From Actinomycetota bacterium (lineage in GTDB: Bacteria; Actinomycetota; Actinomycetes; Actinomycetales; Microbacteriaceae): a stretch of 64,000 bases of DNA. A program made the position numbers and the translations under genes. The DNA lies in the NCBI GenBank assembly GCA_018268515.1, contig JAFDWK010000018.1, positions 1 to 64,000 of the forward strand. Reading direction: 5' to 3'. The notes below the pieces were generated by a model that saw nothing but the letters and a program-made list of their open reading frames with translations, made no database searches and was not told the DNA's origin. Shown here piece after piece: positions 15,870 to 24,362 of the stretch. Position 1 is the first letter of the stretch. Every line of letters begins with the position of its first letter.

Positions 15870-17792
15870 TCACAGCCTGGTCCTCTCCTCCCGGTCGCGG
15901 CGGGCCTTTGGTCCCGCTCCGGGCTCCGGTGACGCGAAGGAGTCGTCCGGGGTGAGCGGACCGCGCAGCGCGCGCAGCGCATAGAGGATCGTGGCGAGAT
16001 CCACGAGCTCCTGGATCAGCGCCCCCGCGACCGCCGGGATGACGCCGGTCATGGCGATGATCATGAGCGCGATGCTCAGCGCGATCCCGATCCAGATCGC
16101 GGTCAGGGCGACCCGGACGGTATGCCGGCCGATCTCGACCGCATGAACGACCCCCACGAGCGAATCGACGAGGATCACCGCATCCGCGGCCTCGCCCGCT
16201 GCCGTCGCCCCCTTCGCGCCCATCGCGATCCCCACGTCTGCGGCAGCGAGCACGGGCGCGTCGTTGACGCCGTCGCCGACCATCATCAGCGGCCGCGGTC
16301 GCAGGTCGCGGGCGAGGCGCACCTTGTCGTCGGGCAGCAGCTCGGCGTGCACCTCCGCGATGCCGACCGAGGCCGCGATCGAGGTCGCGGTCGTCTGCGC
16401 GTCGCCGGTCAGCATCACCGCCTGCTCCACGCCGTGGGACGTCAGCCACCCCACGACACCGCGCGACTCGGCGCGGGGTGCGTCCGCCAGCACGAGGGCC
16501 CCGGCGTGCCTCCCGTCGATCGCGACGTAGGCGGCGGCCTGCCCCGGCGCCAGCTCGGTGCGGGAGAACGCGGGAACGAGCGAGGCGACGTAGGCCGGCT
16601 TGCCCACGACCACGGTGCGCTCGCCGATGCGCGCCATGACGCCGTTGGTCGCGACCTCGCCGGCGTCCTCCGCGGCCGCGAGCACGAGACCCCGCTCCCG
16701 CGCGGCCGCGCGGATCCCCTCGGCGAGGGCGTGTGTGGAGTACTGCTCCGCCGAGGCGGCCAGACGCAGCACCTCGTCCGCGGAGAACCCGTCCGCCGGT
16801 CGCACGTCCACGAGGGCGGGCCGCCCGCGGGTGAGTGTTCCGGTCTTGTCGAACGCCGCCGAGCGCACCCGGGAGAGCGTCTCGATCACCGCACCGCCCT
16901 TGAGCACGATCCCCGCCTTCGCGGACCGCGAAAGCCCGCCGAGGAAGGCGACGGGTGCGGCGATCAGCAGCGGGCACGGCGTCGCGAGCACCAGCACCTC
17001 GGCGAACCGCACCGCCTCGCCGGAGATCACCCAGGCGAGACCGGCGAGCACCAGCGACACCGCGGTGAACGGGATCGCGAACCGATCCGCGAGACGCACC
17101 ACGGGCGCCCGCGATTCCTGGGCCTGCCGCACCAGCGTCAGGATCTGCTGATACTGGCTGTCGGCGCTGAGGCGCACAGCCCGAGCCCGCACGATGCGGC
17201 TGCCGTTGACCGCCCCCGACAGCACGGTCTCGCCGGCGCGCCGGGTCACTGGAAGGCTCTCACCGGTGAGGGAGGACTCGTCGAAGGAGGCCTCCTCGGT
17301 GAGCAGGACGCAGTCGACCGGCACGATCTCGGAGGGGCGGATGAGCAGGAGATCCCCGACGGCGACCTCCTCGACCGGCACGTCCCGGATCGACTCCGCC
17401 TCGCTCTCCTCGTCGACGGCGACGACGTGCGCACTCTGCGGCGAGCGCTCCAGCAGCGCGGTGAGCTCGCGCTTGGCCCGCCTGGCGGCGAAGTCCTCGA
17501 GCGCTTCTCCCCCGGACAGCATCAGCACGATGATCAGCGAGGCGACGTACTCGCCGACGACGAGGGTCGCCACCATCGCCACGATCGCGAGCACGTCGAG
17601 CCCGAACCGGCCGTGCAGCATCTCGCGGATCATCTGCACCAGTGTCCAGGCGACGAAGACGCCGACGACGATCGTCGCGAGCCAGCGCGCCGCGACGTGC
17701 TGACCGACCGCATCGAGCACCAGGACGGCGACCAGGGTCAGGAACGCGATCGGGATCGCGGGCTGCCGTCTCATCGCCTTCAGCACTGCCAT
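15870..17792 (-). CDS. Heavy-metal P1B-type ATPase with TPCPL motif
   Basis: 640-residue cation-exporting ATPase. Actuator motif TGES at 176-179, transmembrane metal site TPCPL at 271-275 (instead of the usual CPC), phosphorylation motif DKTGTLT at 315-321, and [13 protein letters not shown] near the end. No N-terminal heavy-metal-associated domain. The start ATG 17792 has a GGGAG site upstream; longer starts run into tandem repeats. First gene of an operon with xfp and the ATPase remnant, divergent from usp. TPCPL-type pumps of this group commonly accompany universal stress proteins in actinobacterial redox clusters; the metal is not known. Confidence 0.92.
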   Translation of the reverse strand: MAVLKAMRRQPAIPIAFLTLVAVLVLDAVGQHVAARWLATIVVGVFVAWTLVQMIREMLHGRFGLDVLAIVAMVATLVVGEYVASLIIVLMLSGGEALEDFAARRAKRELTALLERSPQSAHVVAVDEESEAESIRDVPVEEVAVGDLLLIRPSEIVPVDCVLLTEEASFDESSLTGESLPVTRRAGETVLSGAVNGSRIVRARAVRLSADSQYQQILTLVRQAQESRAPVVRLADRFAIPFTAVSLVLAGLAWVISGEAVRFAEVLVLATPCPLLIAAPVAFLGGLSRSAKAGIVLKGGAVIETLSRVRSAAFDKTGTLTRGRPALVDVRPADGFSADEVLRLAASAEQYSTHALAEGIRAAARERGLVLAAAEDAGEVATNGVMARIGERTVVVGKPAYVASLVPAFSRTELAPGQAAAYVAIDGRHAGALVLADAPRAESRGVVGWLTSHGVEQAVMLTGDAQTTATSIAASVGIAEVHAELLPDDKVRLARDLRPRPLMMVGDGVNDAPVLAAADVGIAMGAKGATAAGEAADAVILVDSLVGVVHAVEIGRHTVRVALTAIWIGIALSIALMIIAMTGVIPAVAGALIQELVDLATILYALRALRGPLTPDDSFASPEPGAGPKARRDREERTRL

Positions 17793-17814
17793 GTCGTCGA
17801 GTTCTCCCTCTTCC

Positions 17815-17880
17815 CTGTGGCGCGCGAACGCGTTCACTGTGGCGCGCGAACGCGTTCCCTGTGGCGCGCGAGCGCGACCT
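17815..17880. repeat. Three tandem 22-bp repeats, each with a short palindrome
   Basis: Units begin with CTGTGGCGCGCGA at 17815, 17837 and 17859. The first two contain the perfect palindrome GAACGCGTTC; the third has diverged. They lie in the leader or promoter of the P-type ATPase, 22 nt before its start codon, and suggest repeated regulator binding or an RNA structure. Confidence 0.8.
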
Positions 17881-17915
17881 CGTCTCACCCTCCCGTGCCG
17901 TCGTCATCCTCGCAA

Positions 17916-17929
17916 GTGACTTTCGTCCC
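17916..17929 (+). promoter_or_regulatory. DevR/DosR-like box upstream of usp
   Basis: GTGACTTTCGTCCC, 13 of 14 identical to the local consensus GGGACTTTCGTCCC. It ends 34 nt before the usp ATG; the divergent ATPase operon begins about 120 nt away on the other side. Confidence 0.65.
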
Positions 17930-17963
17930 ATCCACCGCCACGGAACCGGCAGAGGGTGAGCGC

Positions 17964-18404
17964 ATGAACACCTCTGCGAATGCTCCGATCCTCGTCGGCG
18001 TCGACGGCTCCGACTCCTCGCTCGACGCGCTCCGGTATGCGACGAGGCTCTCGAGCGCCCTCGGGGTCCCGCTCCGCGCGGTCACCACCTGGGACTATCC
18101 CGCGCTCGTGGACCTGTACCCGGGCATCGGGTGGACGCCCGACAAGGATGCCGCCGTCCTCCTCGACGCCGCGATCACGGACGTGTTCGCCGGGGATCCG
18201 CCGGCGAACCTGTCCGCAGCGGTGCTGGCCGGCCCCGCCGCGACCGTCCTCATCGAGGAGAGCCACCGCGCGCAGATGCTCGTCGTGGGCAGTCGCGGCC
18301 GCGGCGGATTCGCGGGGCTCCTGCTCGGATCCGTCAGCTCGGCCTGCGCGGCGCACGCGCACTGTCCGGTGCTCATCGTGCGGCACGAGAAGCAGAAGCA
18401 GTGA
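17964..18404 (+). CDS. Universal stress protein, UspA family
   Basis: 146 residues with one Usp domain: the opening ILVGVDGSDSSLDALRYA and the ATP-binding motif G-x2-G-x9-G-S in VVGSRGRGGFAGLLLGSVS. ATP-binding Usp proteins are the most abundant class in the mycobacterial Dos regulon and affect survival under hypoxia. The preceding 14-bp box, the divergent ATPase-xfp operon and the adjacent DevR/DevS-like pair place it in the same response. GAGGGTGA serves as ribosome-binding site. Confidence 0.95.
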   Translation: MNTSANAPILVGVDGSDSSLDALRYATRLSSALGVPLRAVTTWDYPALVDLYPGIGWTPDKDAAVLLDAAITDVFAGDPPANLSAAVLAGPAATVLIEESHRAQMLVVGSRGRGGFAGLLLGSVSSACAAHAHCPVLIVRHEKQKQ

Positions 18405-18423
18405 GGCCGGGCCCGCGCCGCGG

Positions 18424-19065
18424 TCAGCCCTCGCGGCGCCGACCCCGCTCGATCTCGAAGACCGCCGCCTGCGTGCGGTGGTCGAGGCCCAGCTTGCCGA
18501 GCAGCCCGGAGACGTAGTTCTTGACCGTCTTCTCGGCCAGACCCAGCCGTTCGCCGATCTGCCGGTTGGTGAGCCCATCGGCGATGAGCGCCAGGATCTG
18601 CCGTTCGCGAAGGCCCAGGGATCCGAATCGGGGGTCTTCGCCCGGGGCGTCGCGCATGCGCTGCATCGCATTGCGCTCCGCGCTCGGGTGCAGGAGGCGC
18701 CGGCCCGCCGCGACGCCGCGGATCGCCTCGAGCAGCTCGGCGGCGCGGACGCTCTTCAGCAGATACCCGGCGGCGCCGGCGACGACCGCCGCGAACATCG
18801 CGTCGTCGTCGTCATAGGCGGTGAGGATGAGGCACGGCAGGTGCGGATGGTCCTGTCGGATCTGCCGGCACAGGTCGATCCCGTTGCCGTCGGGGAGCCG
18901 GACGTCGAGCACGGCCACATCGGGCAGGGTGGCCGCGATCCGCGCAAGCGCGTCGTGGACGGTGCCCGCCTCGCCCGCCACCGTCAGGTCGGGCTGGCTC
19001 TCGATCACGCCCGCGAGGCCCTGACGGACGATCTCGTGGTCGTCGACGAGGAACACACTGCTCAT
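18424..19065 (-). CDS. devR: DevR/DosR-like NarL-family response regulator
   Basis: 213 residues: receiver domain (1 to about 120) with acidic pocket Asp8/Asp9, phospho-acceptor Asp54 in VLDVRLPDGNG, switch Thr82 and Lys104 in YLLKSV; then a LuxR-type helix-turn-helix at about 150-205 (LGLRERQILALIADGLTNRQ, EKTVKNYVSGLLGKLGL). The pattern VLDVRLPDGNGIDLCR and KTVKNYVS are as in mycobacterial DevR. It is encoded divergently from the DevS-like kinase, and is the best candidate to bind the 14-bp boxes found around this module. AGGGAGGAAG precedes the ATG. Confidence 0.88.
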   Translation of the reverse strand: MSSVFLVDDHEIVRQGLAGVIESQPDLTVAGEAGTVHDALARIAATLPDVAVLDVRLPDGNGIDLCRQIRQDHPHLPCLILTAYDDDDAMFAAVVAGAAGYLLKSVRAAELLEAIRGVAAGRRLLHPSAERNAMQRMRDAPGEDPRFGSLGLRERQILALIADGLTNRQIGERLGLAEKTVKNYVSGLLGKLGLDHRTQAAVFEIERGRRREG

Positions 19066-19115
19066 CCGCTTCCTCCCTCTGCGCCCATCATGCCCCAGCC
19101 CGCGGGAACGACCGC

Positions 19116-19129
19116 GGGCCGAAAGTCCC
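19116..19129 (+). promoter_or_regulatory. DevR/DosR-like box between devR-like and devS-like genes
   Basis: GGGCCGAAAGTCCC; its complement GGGACTTTCGGCCC differs from the local consensus at one position. It lies 56 nt before the kinase start and about 50 nt before the divergent response-regulator start, so it could autoregulate both. Confidence 0.6.
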
Positions 19130-19185
19130 GCACCCACCTAGACTTCTCGGTGTCAAGCACAGGACCGTGTCGAGGCAGGGCGCCG

Positions 19186-20886
19186 ATGGATGAAGAACCC
19201 CTCACGTTCCCCGATGCACCTCGTCTCGAACTCGAGAAGACCATCGCGGATCTGATGGCCCGTGCCCAGCATGTGCTCACCGCCCAGGGGCGGCTGCGCA
19301 GTCTGCTCGGAGCCACGCGCGCGGTGAGTGAGGACCTGGATCTCGACGCGATGCTGCGCCGCATCGTCAGCGCGGCGATCGAGCTCGTCGGCGCCCGCTA
19401 CGGCGCTCTCGGCGTGATCGACGAGGAGGGCCTCCTCGAGCGGTTCATCCACGAGGGGATCCCTTCCGAGGTCGTCGCCCGGATCGGGGCGCCGCCGGAA
19501 GGGCACGGCCTGCTCGGCGCCGTCATCAACGCCGGCGAGAGCATCCGGATCCCGCGGATCGCCGATGACCCGCGCTCGGTCGGCTTCCCGGAGCATCATC
19601 CGCCGATGGATGCGTTCCTGGGCGTGCCGATCCGGACCCGAGGCCGCACGTTCGGGAACCTGTACCTGACGGATCCGCAGAAGGACCTCTTCTCCGCGGA
19701 GGATCAGGAACTCATCGAGGCGCTCGCGTCGACCGCAGGGGTGGCGATCGAGAACGCGCGGCTGTTCGCGGAGACCCGCCGGCGGGAGCGTCTCGGCGCG
19801 GCGCTGTCCGCGATCACGGCGACTCTGCTCTCCCCCGACGGCGGCGACGCTCTCGGCATCGTCGCGGAGGGCGTCGCCTCGATCGTGCCCACCGACCTCG
19901 TCACGATCATCACACCCGACGAGGATGATCGGCTGCGCATCGATGTGGCCCGCGGCGCCGGCGCGCACGGACTCGAGGGGTCGCACTATCCTGCGGCGGG
20001 CGCACTCGCCGCGCAGGCCATCGCGCACGGCGAGCCCGTGGTCGGACGGCTGCCGGAACCCGGCGACGTCGTGCTGCGTCCCTTCGGGTTCACGGTCGCC
20101 GTGCCGCTGCTCGCCGCCGGCGATGCGGTCGGTGCCCTCTGCGTCTCCCGCAGCGCCGGCGCGTACTCACGCGCCGAACTGCAGACCATCTCCGAGTTCG
20201 CATCGCAGGCGGGGATCGCCATCTCCCTCGCCCGAGCCCGCGCGCAGCGGCAGCGGCTGGAGATCGTGGAGGACCGGGGCCGCATCGCGCGGGATCTGCA
20301 CGATCACGTCATCCAGCGGCTGTTCGCGACGACGCTCGGGCTGCAGGGGCTCGCGGCGACCCACCCTCCGGTCGCGGGCGCGCTCGAGCGCCCCATCGAG
20401 GAGCTGGACGCCGCGATCGCCGACATCCGCACGGCGATCTTCGCTCTGCGCAGCCACGCCGCCGACGGCGCGCTCCGCAGCCGACTGCTCGAACTCGTGT
20501 CCGACATGTCCCCGCGGCCCCGGATCACCTTCGCCGGACCCGTCGACCTCGCCGTCACCGGAGACCTCGCCGACGACCTCGTCGCGGTCGTGCGGGAGTC
20601 TCTCGCGAACGTCGCCCGGCATGCGCACGCATCGACGGCGCTCGTGACGGTGAGCGTCTCCGAGGCCGAGGTGGTCGCCGTGGTCGAGGACGACGGCGTC
20701 GGGCTGCCGGAGCACCTGGACCGCAGCGGCACGGCGAACCTCGCCGCACGCGCCGCACAGCGCGCCGGCGCCTTCCTGCTCGAGAACCGGGCCGAGGGCG
20801 GTGTCCGCGTGCGGTGGAGTGCTCCACTGTCTCTGGATGCCTCCGACCGCCGCGCCCCGGCGGACGTCCGCGACGCCCCCGCGTGA
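19186..20886 (+). CDS. devS: DevS/DosS-like GAF-domain sensor histidine kinase
   Basis: 566 residues: GAF-A about 55-195, GAF-B about 215-350, HisKA_3 dimerisation helix with phospho-acceptor His372 in RIARDLHDHVIQRLFA, and a HATPase domain ending in VRWSAPLS. GAF-A contains VGFPEHHPPMDAFLGVPI (132-149), nearly the sequence that in mycobacterial DosS/DosT carries the proximal haem histidine, so it may bind haem and sense O2, NO or CO. No membrane segments, as in DosS. Divergent from the response regulator with a shared box in between. The ligand is inference; the family call is firm. Confidence 0.92.
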   Translation: MDEEPLTFPDAPRLELEKTIADLMARAQHVLTAQGRLRSLLGATRAVSEDLDLDAMLRRIVSAAIELVGARYGALGVIDEEGLLERFIHEGIPSEVVARIGAPPEGHGLLGAVINAGESIRIPRIADDPRSVGFPEHHPPMDAFLGVPIRTRGRTFGNLYLTDPQKDLFSAEDQELIEALASTAGVAIENARLFAETRRRERLGAALSAITATLLSPDGGDALGIVAEGVASIVPTDLVTIITPDEDDRLRIDVARGAGAHGLEGSHYPAAGALAAQAIAHGEPVVGRLPEPGDVVLRPFGFTVAVPLLAAGDAVGALCVSRSAGAYSRAELQTISEFASQAGIAISLARARAQRQRLEIVEDRGRIARDLHDHVIQRLFATTLGLQGLAATHPPVAGALERPIEELDAAIADIRTAIFALRSHAADGALRSRLLELVSDMSPRPRITFAGPVDLAVTGDLADDLVAVVRESLANVARHAHASTALVTVSVSEAEVVAVVEDDGVGLPEHLDRSGTANLAARAAQRAGAFLLENRAEGGVRVRWSAPLSLDASDRRAPADVRDAPA

Positions 20887-20896
20887 CCAAGGTCCC
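20883..20896 (+). promoter_or_regulatory. DevR/DosR-like box upstream of the MBL-ADH fusion gene
   Basis: GTGACCAAGGTCCC keeps the GTGAC…GTCCC arms and spacing of the other boxes but differs in the centre. It overlaps the kinase stop codon and ends 35 nt before the ATG of the fusion gene. Confidence 0.5.
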
Positions 20897-20931
20897 GCCC
20901 GGGCCCGCCGACGCGGTGTGGGGTGGTGTCC

Positions 20932-23472
20932 ATGAGCGCAGCACTGACTTTCCTCGGGGCGACCGACACGGTCACCGGATCCCGCTACCTCCTCGACACC
21001 GGACGGAGCAGGGTCCTCGTCGACTGCGGACTCTTCCAGGGGTACAAGACCCTGCGGGAGCGGAACTGGGCGCGCTTCCCCGTGGATCCATCGAGCATCG
21101 ACGCCGTGGTGATCACCCACGCGCACCTGGATCACACGGGCTATCTGCCGGCGCTCGTGCGGGACGGCTTCCGCGGTGCGATCCACAGCACCGCCGGCAC
21201 GGCCGAGCTCAGCGGGCTCGTGCTGCCGGACAGCGGCCGCCTGCAGGAGGAGCAGGCCGCCTACGCCGAGCGCCGGCACAGCTCCCGGCACGCGCGCCCG
21301 CGGCCGCTGTACACCGAACGCGACGCCTTGGCCGCGCTCGAGCACTTCGAGCCGCACCCCTTCGACGCCGGCTTCGACGTCGGGGACGTCCGGGTCGGGT
21401 TCGTCCCCGCCGGGCACATCCTGGGCGCGGCGCAGGCCCGGCTGGAGGTGGACGGGTGCCGGGTGCACTTCACCGGAGACCTGGGTCGCGCCGACGACGC
21501 GCTGATGCGGCCGCCGCGGGCGCTCGAGGCGACGGACGTGCTGGTGTCGGAGTCGACCTACGGCGACAGAGCGCACCCCGATGTCGACCCGGAGGCGGCG
21601 CTCGCCGACATCATCACCCGGGTCTGCAGGCGCGGCGGCGTGGTGCTGCTGCCCGCCTTCGCGATCGGCCGGGCCGAGTCCCTGCTGCTGCACCTCAGCC
21701 GTCTGCGCGCCACCGGGCGGATCCCCGAGGTCCCCGTGTTCCTGAACAGCCCCATGGCCGTGAGCGCTGCGGAGATCTACGCGCGCCACCCCGAGGAGCA
21801 CCGGATCGCGGCCGACGAGTTCCACCGCATGTACGAGACGGCGACACTGGTGCGCAGCGTCGAGGAGTCGAAGGCGCTGAACACCCGCGGCGGCCCCGCG
21901 ATCATCGTCTCCGCCAGCGGGATGCTCGAGGGCGGGCGGATCCTGCACCATCTCGCCTCCTACGGGCCCGACCCCCGCAACGCGATCGTGCTGACCGGCT
22001 TCCAGGCCGGAGGCACTCGCGGGGCCGCGCTGCAGCGCGGCGAACGCACCCTGCGGATCTATGGTCAGGATGTGCCGATCCTCGCCGAGGTGCATTCGCT
22101 CGAGATGATGTCGGCGCACGCCGACGCCGGCCAGATCGTGGAGTGGATGCGCACGGCTCCGACGGCCCCGGGCCAGGTCTTCCTCACCCATGGCGAACCG
22201 GCGTCCGCCGATGCGCTGCGCCGGCGGATCCGGCACGAGCTGGGCTGGAACGTGCGGGTGCCGCGCCTGGACGAGGTCGTCACGCTGCGCGCGCACGGCG
22301 ACGGACCCGCGTCCGCGGCGCCGTCCGGGGGCGGCGCAGAACCTGACGCCGCGCCTTCGGCAGGCGACGTGGATCCGGCGTCTCCGACCGTCGAGGCCGC
22401 GCAGGCATCGCCCGGAACCGGCACCGGGCCCCGTCCCGCGACCATGCGGGCCGCCGTCGTCTCGTCGTTCACCGCGCCGGTCACGGTGCAGGAGGTGCCC
22501 GTGCCCGTCCCCGGTCCGGGGCAGGTGCTCGTGCGCATCGAGATGAGCGGCCTGTGCCACACCGACATCCACGCCGCGCGCGGCGACTGGCCGGTGCAGC
22601 CGCCACTGCCCTTCATCCCCGGGCACGAGGGGATCGGCCGCGTCGACGGGCTCGGCCCAGGCGTCGTCGCGCCCGCCATCGGCACGCGCGTCGCACTGGC
22701 CTGGCTCGGCTCCGCGTGCGGATCCTGCCGATACTGCGTCACCGGCCGCGAGAACCTCTGCCTCTCGCAGCGCAACACCGGTTATGCGGTGAACGGCGCG
22801 CACGCCGAGTATGCCGTCATCGACGCGCGATTCGCCGTGCCGGTGCCCGAGGCGGTGACCTCCCTCGACGCCGCCCCGCTCACCTGCGCCGGCGTGACGA
22901 CCTATGCGGCCGTCAAGGCTGCACGGGTGACGCCCTCCGAGCGGGTGGCGGTCTTCGGGATCGGCGGGCTGGGACACCTTGCGGTGCAGTACGCACGCCT
23001 GGTCGGCGCGGAGGTGATCGCCGTGGACGTGAGCGATGAGAAGCTGAAGCTCGCGACGATGCTCGGCACCGATCATGTGGTGAACGCGGCCACGACGGAT
23101 CCGGTCGAGGCGATCACGGCACTCGGCGGGGCCGACGTGTGCATCGTGCTGGCCGCCGCCTCCGCGGTGTTCGACCAGGCCTATCGCGCCCTCGCGCGAG
23201 GCGGACGGCTCGTGCTCGTCTCGCTGCCGAAGGACGGGACGCTGACCTTCCCGGTCTTCGACACGGTGCTGGGGGGCATCGAGATCATCGGATCCATCGT
23301 CGGCACCAGAGAGGATCTGGCCGAGGTCTTCCGGCTGCATGCGCTGGGGCGCACGACCGTCGTCGCCCAGACGCGCGACCTGTCCACCGTGGCGGAGTCG
23401 ATGCAGGAGGTGCTGGACGGCACGGTGCCCGCACGCCTGGTCTTCGACCTCGACCCGGAGACGGCCGACTGA
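20932..23472 (+). CDS. Fusion of MBL/beta-CASP RNA-processing-type hydrolase and zinc alcohol dehydrogenase
   Basis: 846 residues. Residues 1 to about 450 form a metallo-beta-lactamase/beta-CASP protein: HAHLDHTG (zinc motif 2), GHILGAAQ, FTGDLG, SESTYGDR, and SASGMLEGGRI with late HADAGQ, as in CPSF/YSH1-like nucleases. Residues 452-504 are an Ala/Pro/Gly/Asp-rich linker. From Met505 a complete AdhP-like dehydrogenase follows: GLCHTDIHAARG, PGHEGIG, structural zinc cysteines in ACGSCRYCVTGRENLC, and GIGGLGHLAVQYA. There is no stop between the parts and no ribosome-binding site before Met505. A DevR-like box precedes the gene. Ethanol or aldehyde turnover under low oxygen is the likely task of the C-terminal part. 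Confidence 0.9.
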   Translation: MSAALTFLGATDTVTGSRYLLDTGRSRVLVDCGLFQGYKTLRERNWARFPVDPSSIDAVVITHAHLDHTGYLPALVRDGFRGAIHSTAGTAELSGLVLPDSGRLQEEQAAYAERRHSSRHARPRPLYTERDALAALEHFEPHPFDAGFDVGDVRVGFVPAGHILGAAQARLEVDGCRVHFTGDLGRADDALMRPPRALEATDVLVSESTYGDRAHPDVDPEAALADIITRVCRRGGVVLLPAFAIGRAESLLLHLSRLRATGRIPEVPVFLNSPMAVSAAEIYARHPEEHRIAADEFHRMYETATLVRSVEESKALNTRGGPAIIVSASGMLEGGRILHHLASYGPDPRNAIVLTGFQAGGTRGAALQRGERTLRIYGQDVPILAEVHSLEMMSAHADAGQIVEWMRTAPTAPGQVFLTHGEPASADALRRRIRHELGWNVRVPRLDEVVTLRAHGDGPASAAPSGGGAEPDAAPSAGDVDPASPTVEAAQASPGTGTGPRPATMRAAVVSSFTAPVTVQEVPVPVPGPGQVLVRIEMSGLCHTDIHAARGDWPVQPPLPFIPGHEGIGRVDGLGPGVVAPAIGTRVALAWLGSACGSCRYCVTGRENLCLSQRNTGYAVNGAHAEYAVIDARFAVPVPEAVTSLDAAPLTCAGVTTYAAVKAARVTPSERVAVFGIGGLGHLAVQYARLVGAEVIAVDVSDEKLKLATMLGTDHVVNAATTDPVEAITALGGADVCIVLAAASAVFDQAYRALARGGRLVLVSLPKDGTLTFPVFDTVLGGIEIIGSIVGTREDLAEVFRLHALGRTTVVAQTRDLSTVAESMQEVLDGTVPARLVFDLDPETAD

Positions 23473-23510
23473 ACGTCCGGTGCCGTCGCGGATCCAGGGA
23501 CGCGACGATG

Positions 23511-23532
23511 CGGAAGAACGCGGAGTCTTCCG
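23511..23532. terminator. Bidirectional hairpin between convergent genes
   Basis: CGGAAGA (23511-23517) and TCTTCCG (23526-23532) form a 7-bp stem with an 8-nt loop between the stop codons of the MBL-ADH fusion and the oppositely oriented reductase. Confidence 0.55.
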
Positions 23533-23533
23533 G

Positions 23534-24244
23534 CTAGCGATCCGGATCCGCCGCCCGCGCCCGCGCCCGCGCCCGCGCCACGACGATGCCGCGCTGCGAG
23601 GTCCAGAAGCGCGCGAGCATCGCCCCCAACGCGGCGGCGTCGACGTCGGCGCCGAACGCCTCGGCCCCCGGTTCCAGCATGATCCCGCTCGCGAGATCCC
23701 CGGCGATCACGGGGTCGAACCCCAGGTCGTCCACGAGGCGCGCGACCCGCGCCAGGTCGTCGGGATCGTCGCCGGCGATCGCGATCGCCTTGCGGTCGGG
23801 CCCGCCCGCGGGACGGGTGTCGTCCTCGAGATCCTGATAGCCCATGTGGTTGAAGGCCTTCACGACCCGGGATCCGGCCAGGAACCGCTGCACGGTCTCG
23901 CTGGTGGACGTGCGCGGATCGTCGAGGTCGCCGCCGAGCCCATCGCCCCACCAGTGGTTCATGGCGTCGATCACGAGCTTCCCCCGCAGCAGCCCGGCCG
24001 GCAGGGTCGTGTGGCGGCTGAGCGGCAGAGCGAGGAGCACGGCGTCGGCCTCGCGCGCGAGCTCGGCGACATCGAGCGCGGTCGCGCCGAGCGCCCGCGC
24101 CGCGCGCACGATGCGAGCCGGATCCGAGGATCCCGCGAGCAGCACGCGATACCCGGCCGACACCGCGAGCCGTGCGAGCACGCTGCCGGCCCGGCCGGCA
24201 CCGATGATACCGAGCGTCCCGATCCGGGGTGTCTCCTCCGCCAC
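23534..24244 (-). CDS. NAD(P)-binding reductase, F420-dependent NADP oxidoreductase-like
   Basis: 236 residues with an N-terminal Rossmann motif [20 protein letters not shown] and the conserved [16 protein letters not shown], as in the COG2085 family that includes F420:NADP oxidoreductase. It may transfer hydride between F420H2 and NADP or act on another acceptor. GTG start at 24244 is the last plausible one before the Rossmann strand; no strong ribosome-binding site is visible. The C-terminus ends in an Arg-Ala repeat ([16 protein letters not shown]) encoded by CGCGCC-type hexamers, which looks like slippage. Confidence 0.8.
   Translation of the reverse strand: MAEETPRIGTLGIIGAGRAGSVLARLAVSAGYRVLLAGSSDPARIVRAARALGATALDVAELAREADAVLLALPLSRHTTLPAGLLRGKLVIDAMNHWWGDGLGGDLDDPRTSTSETVQRFLAGSRVVKAFNHMGYQDLEDDTRPAGGPDRKAIAIAGDDPDDLARVARLVDDLGFDPVIAGDLASGIMLEPGAEAFGADVDAAALGAMLARFWTSQRGIVVARARARARAADPDR
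23553..23579. repeat. GCCCGC hexamer run at the reductase 3' end
   Basis: Four to five near-perfect six-base units (GCCCGC) that encode alternating Arg and Ala at the reductase C-terminus. Confidence 0.8.
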
Positions 24245-24333
24245 GCCGCCATCGTAGCCACGCGCCCGGGGCCGGGAGGTGGCCGCAGTCCGTCGCCGGG
24301 GAGCGATTCCTGGGGAGCAGCGGGCGCCATGCC

Positions 24334-24360
24334 GCCCCGCGGACACGGTCCGTGCGGGGC
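24334..24360 (-). terminator. GC-rich hairpin after the tetR gene
   Basis: GCCCCGC/GGAC pairs with GTCC/GCGGGGC around an ACG loop with a two-base bulge. It begins 3 nt past the TetR stop codon and precedes the reductase start, so it likely ends the tetR transcript. Confidence 0.5.
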
Positions 24361-24362
24361 CG

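Noticed and set aside
13438..16977. A 1179-residue frame covering phosphoketolase and part of the upstream ATPase
   Set aside because: Only the part from 15867 downward matches phosphoketolase; the rest is Arg/Ala-rich shadow of the P-type ATPase in another frame.
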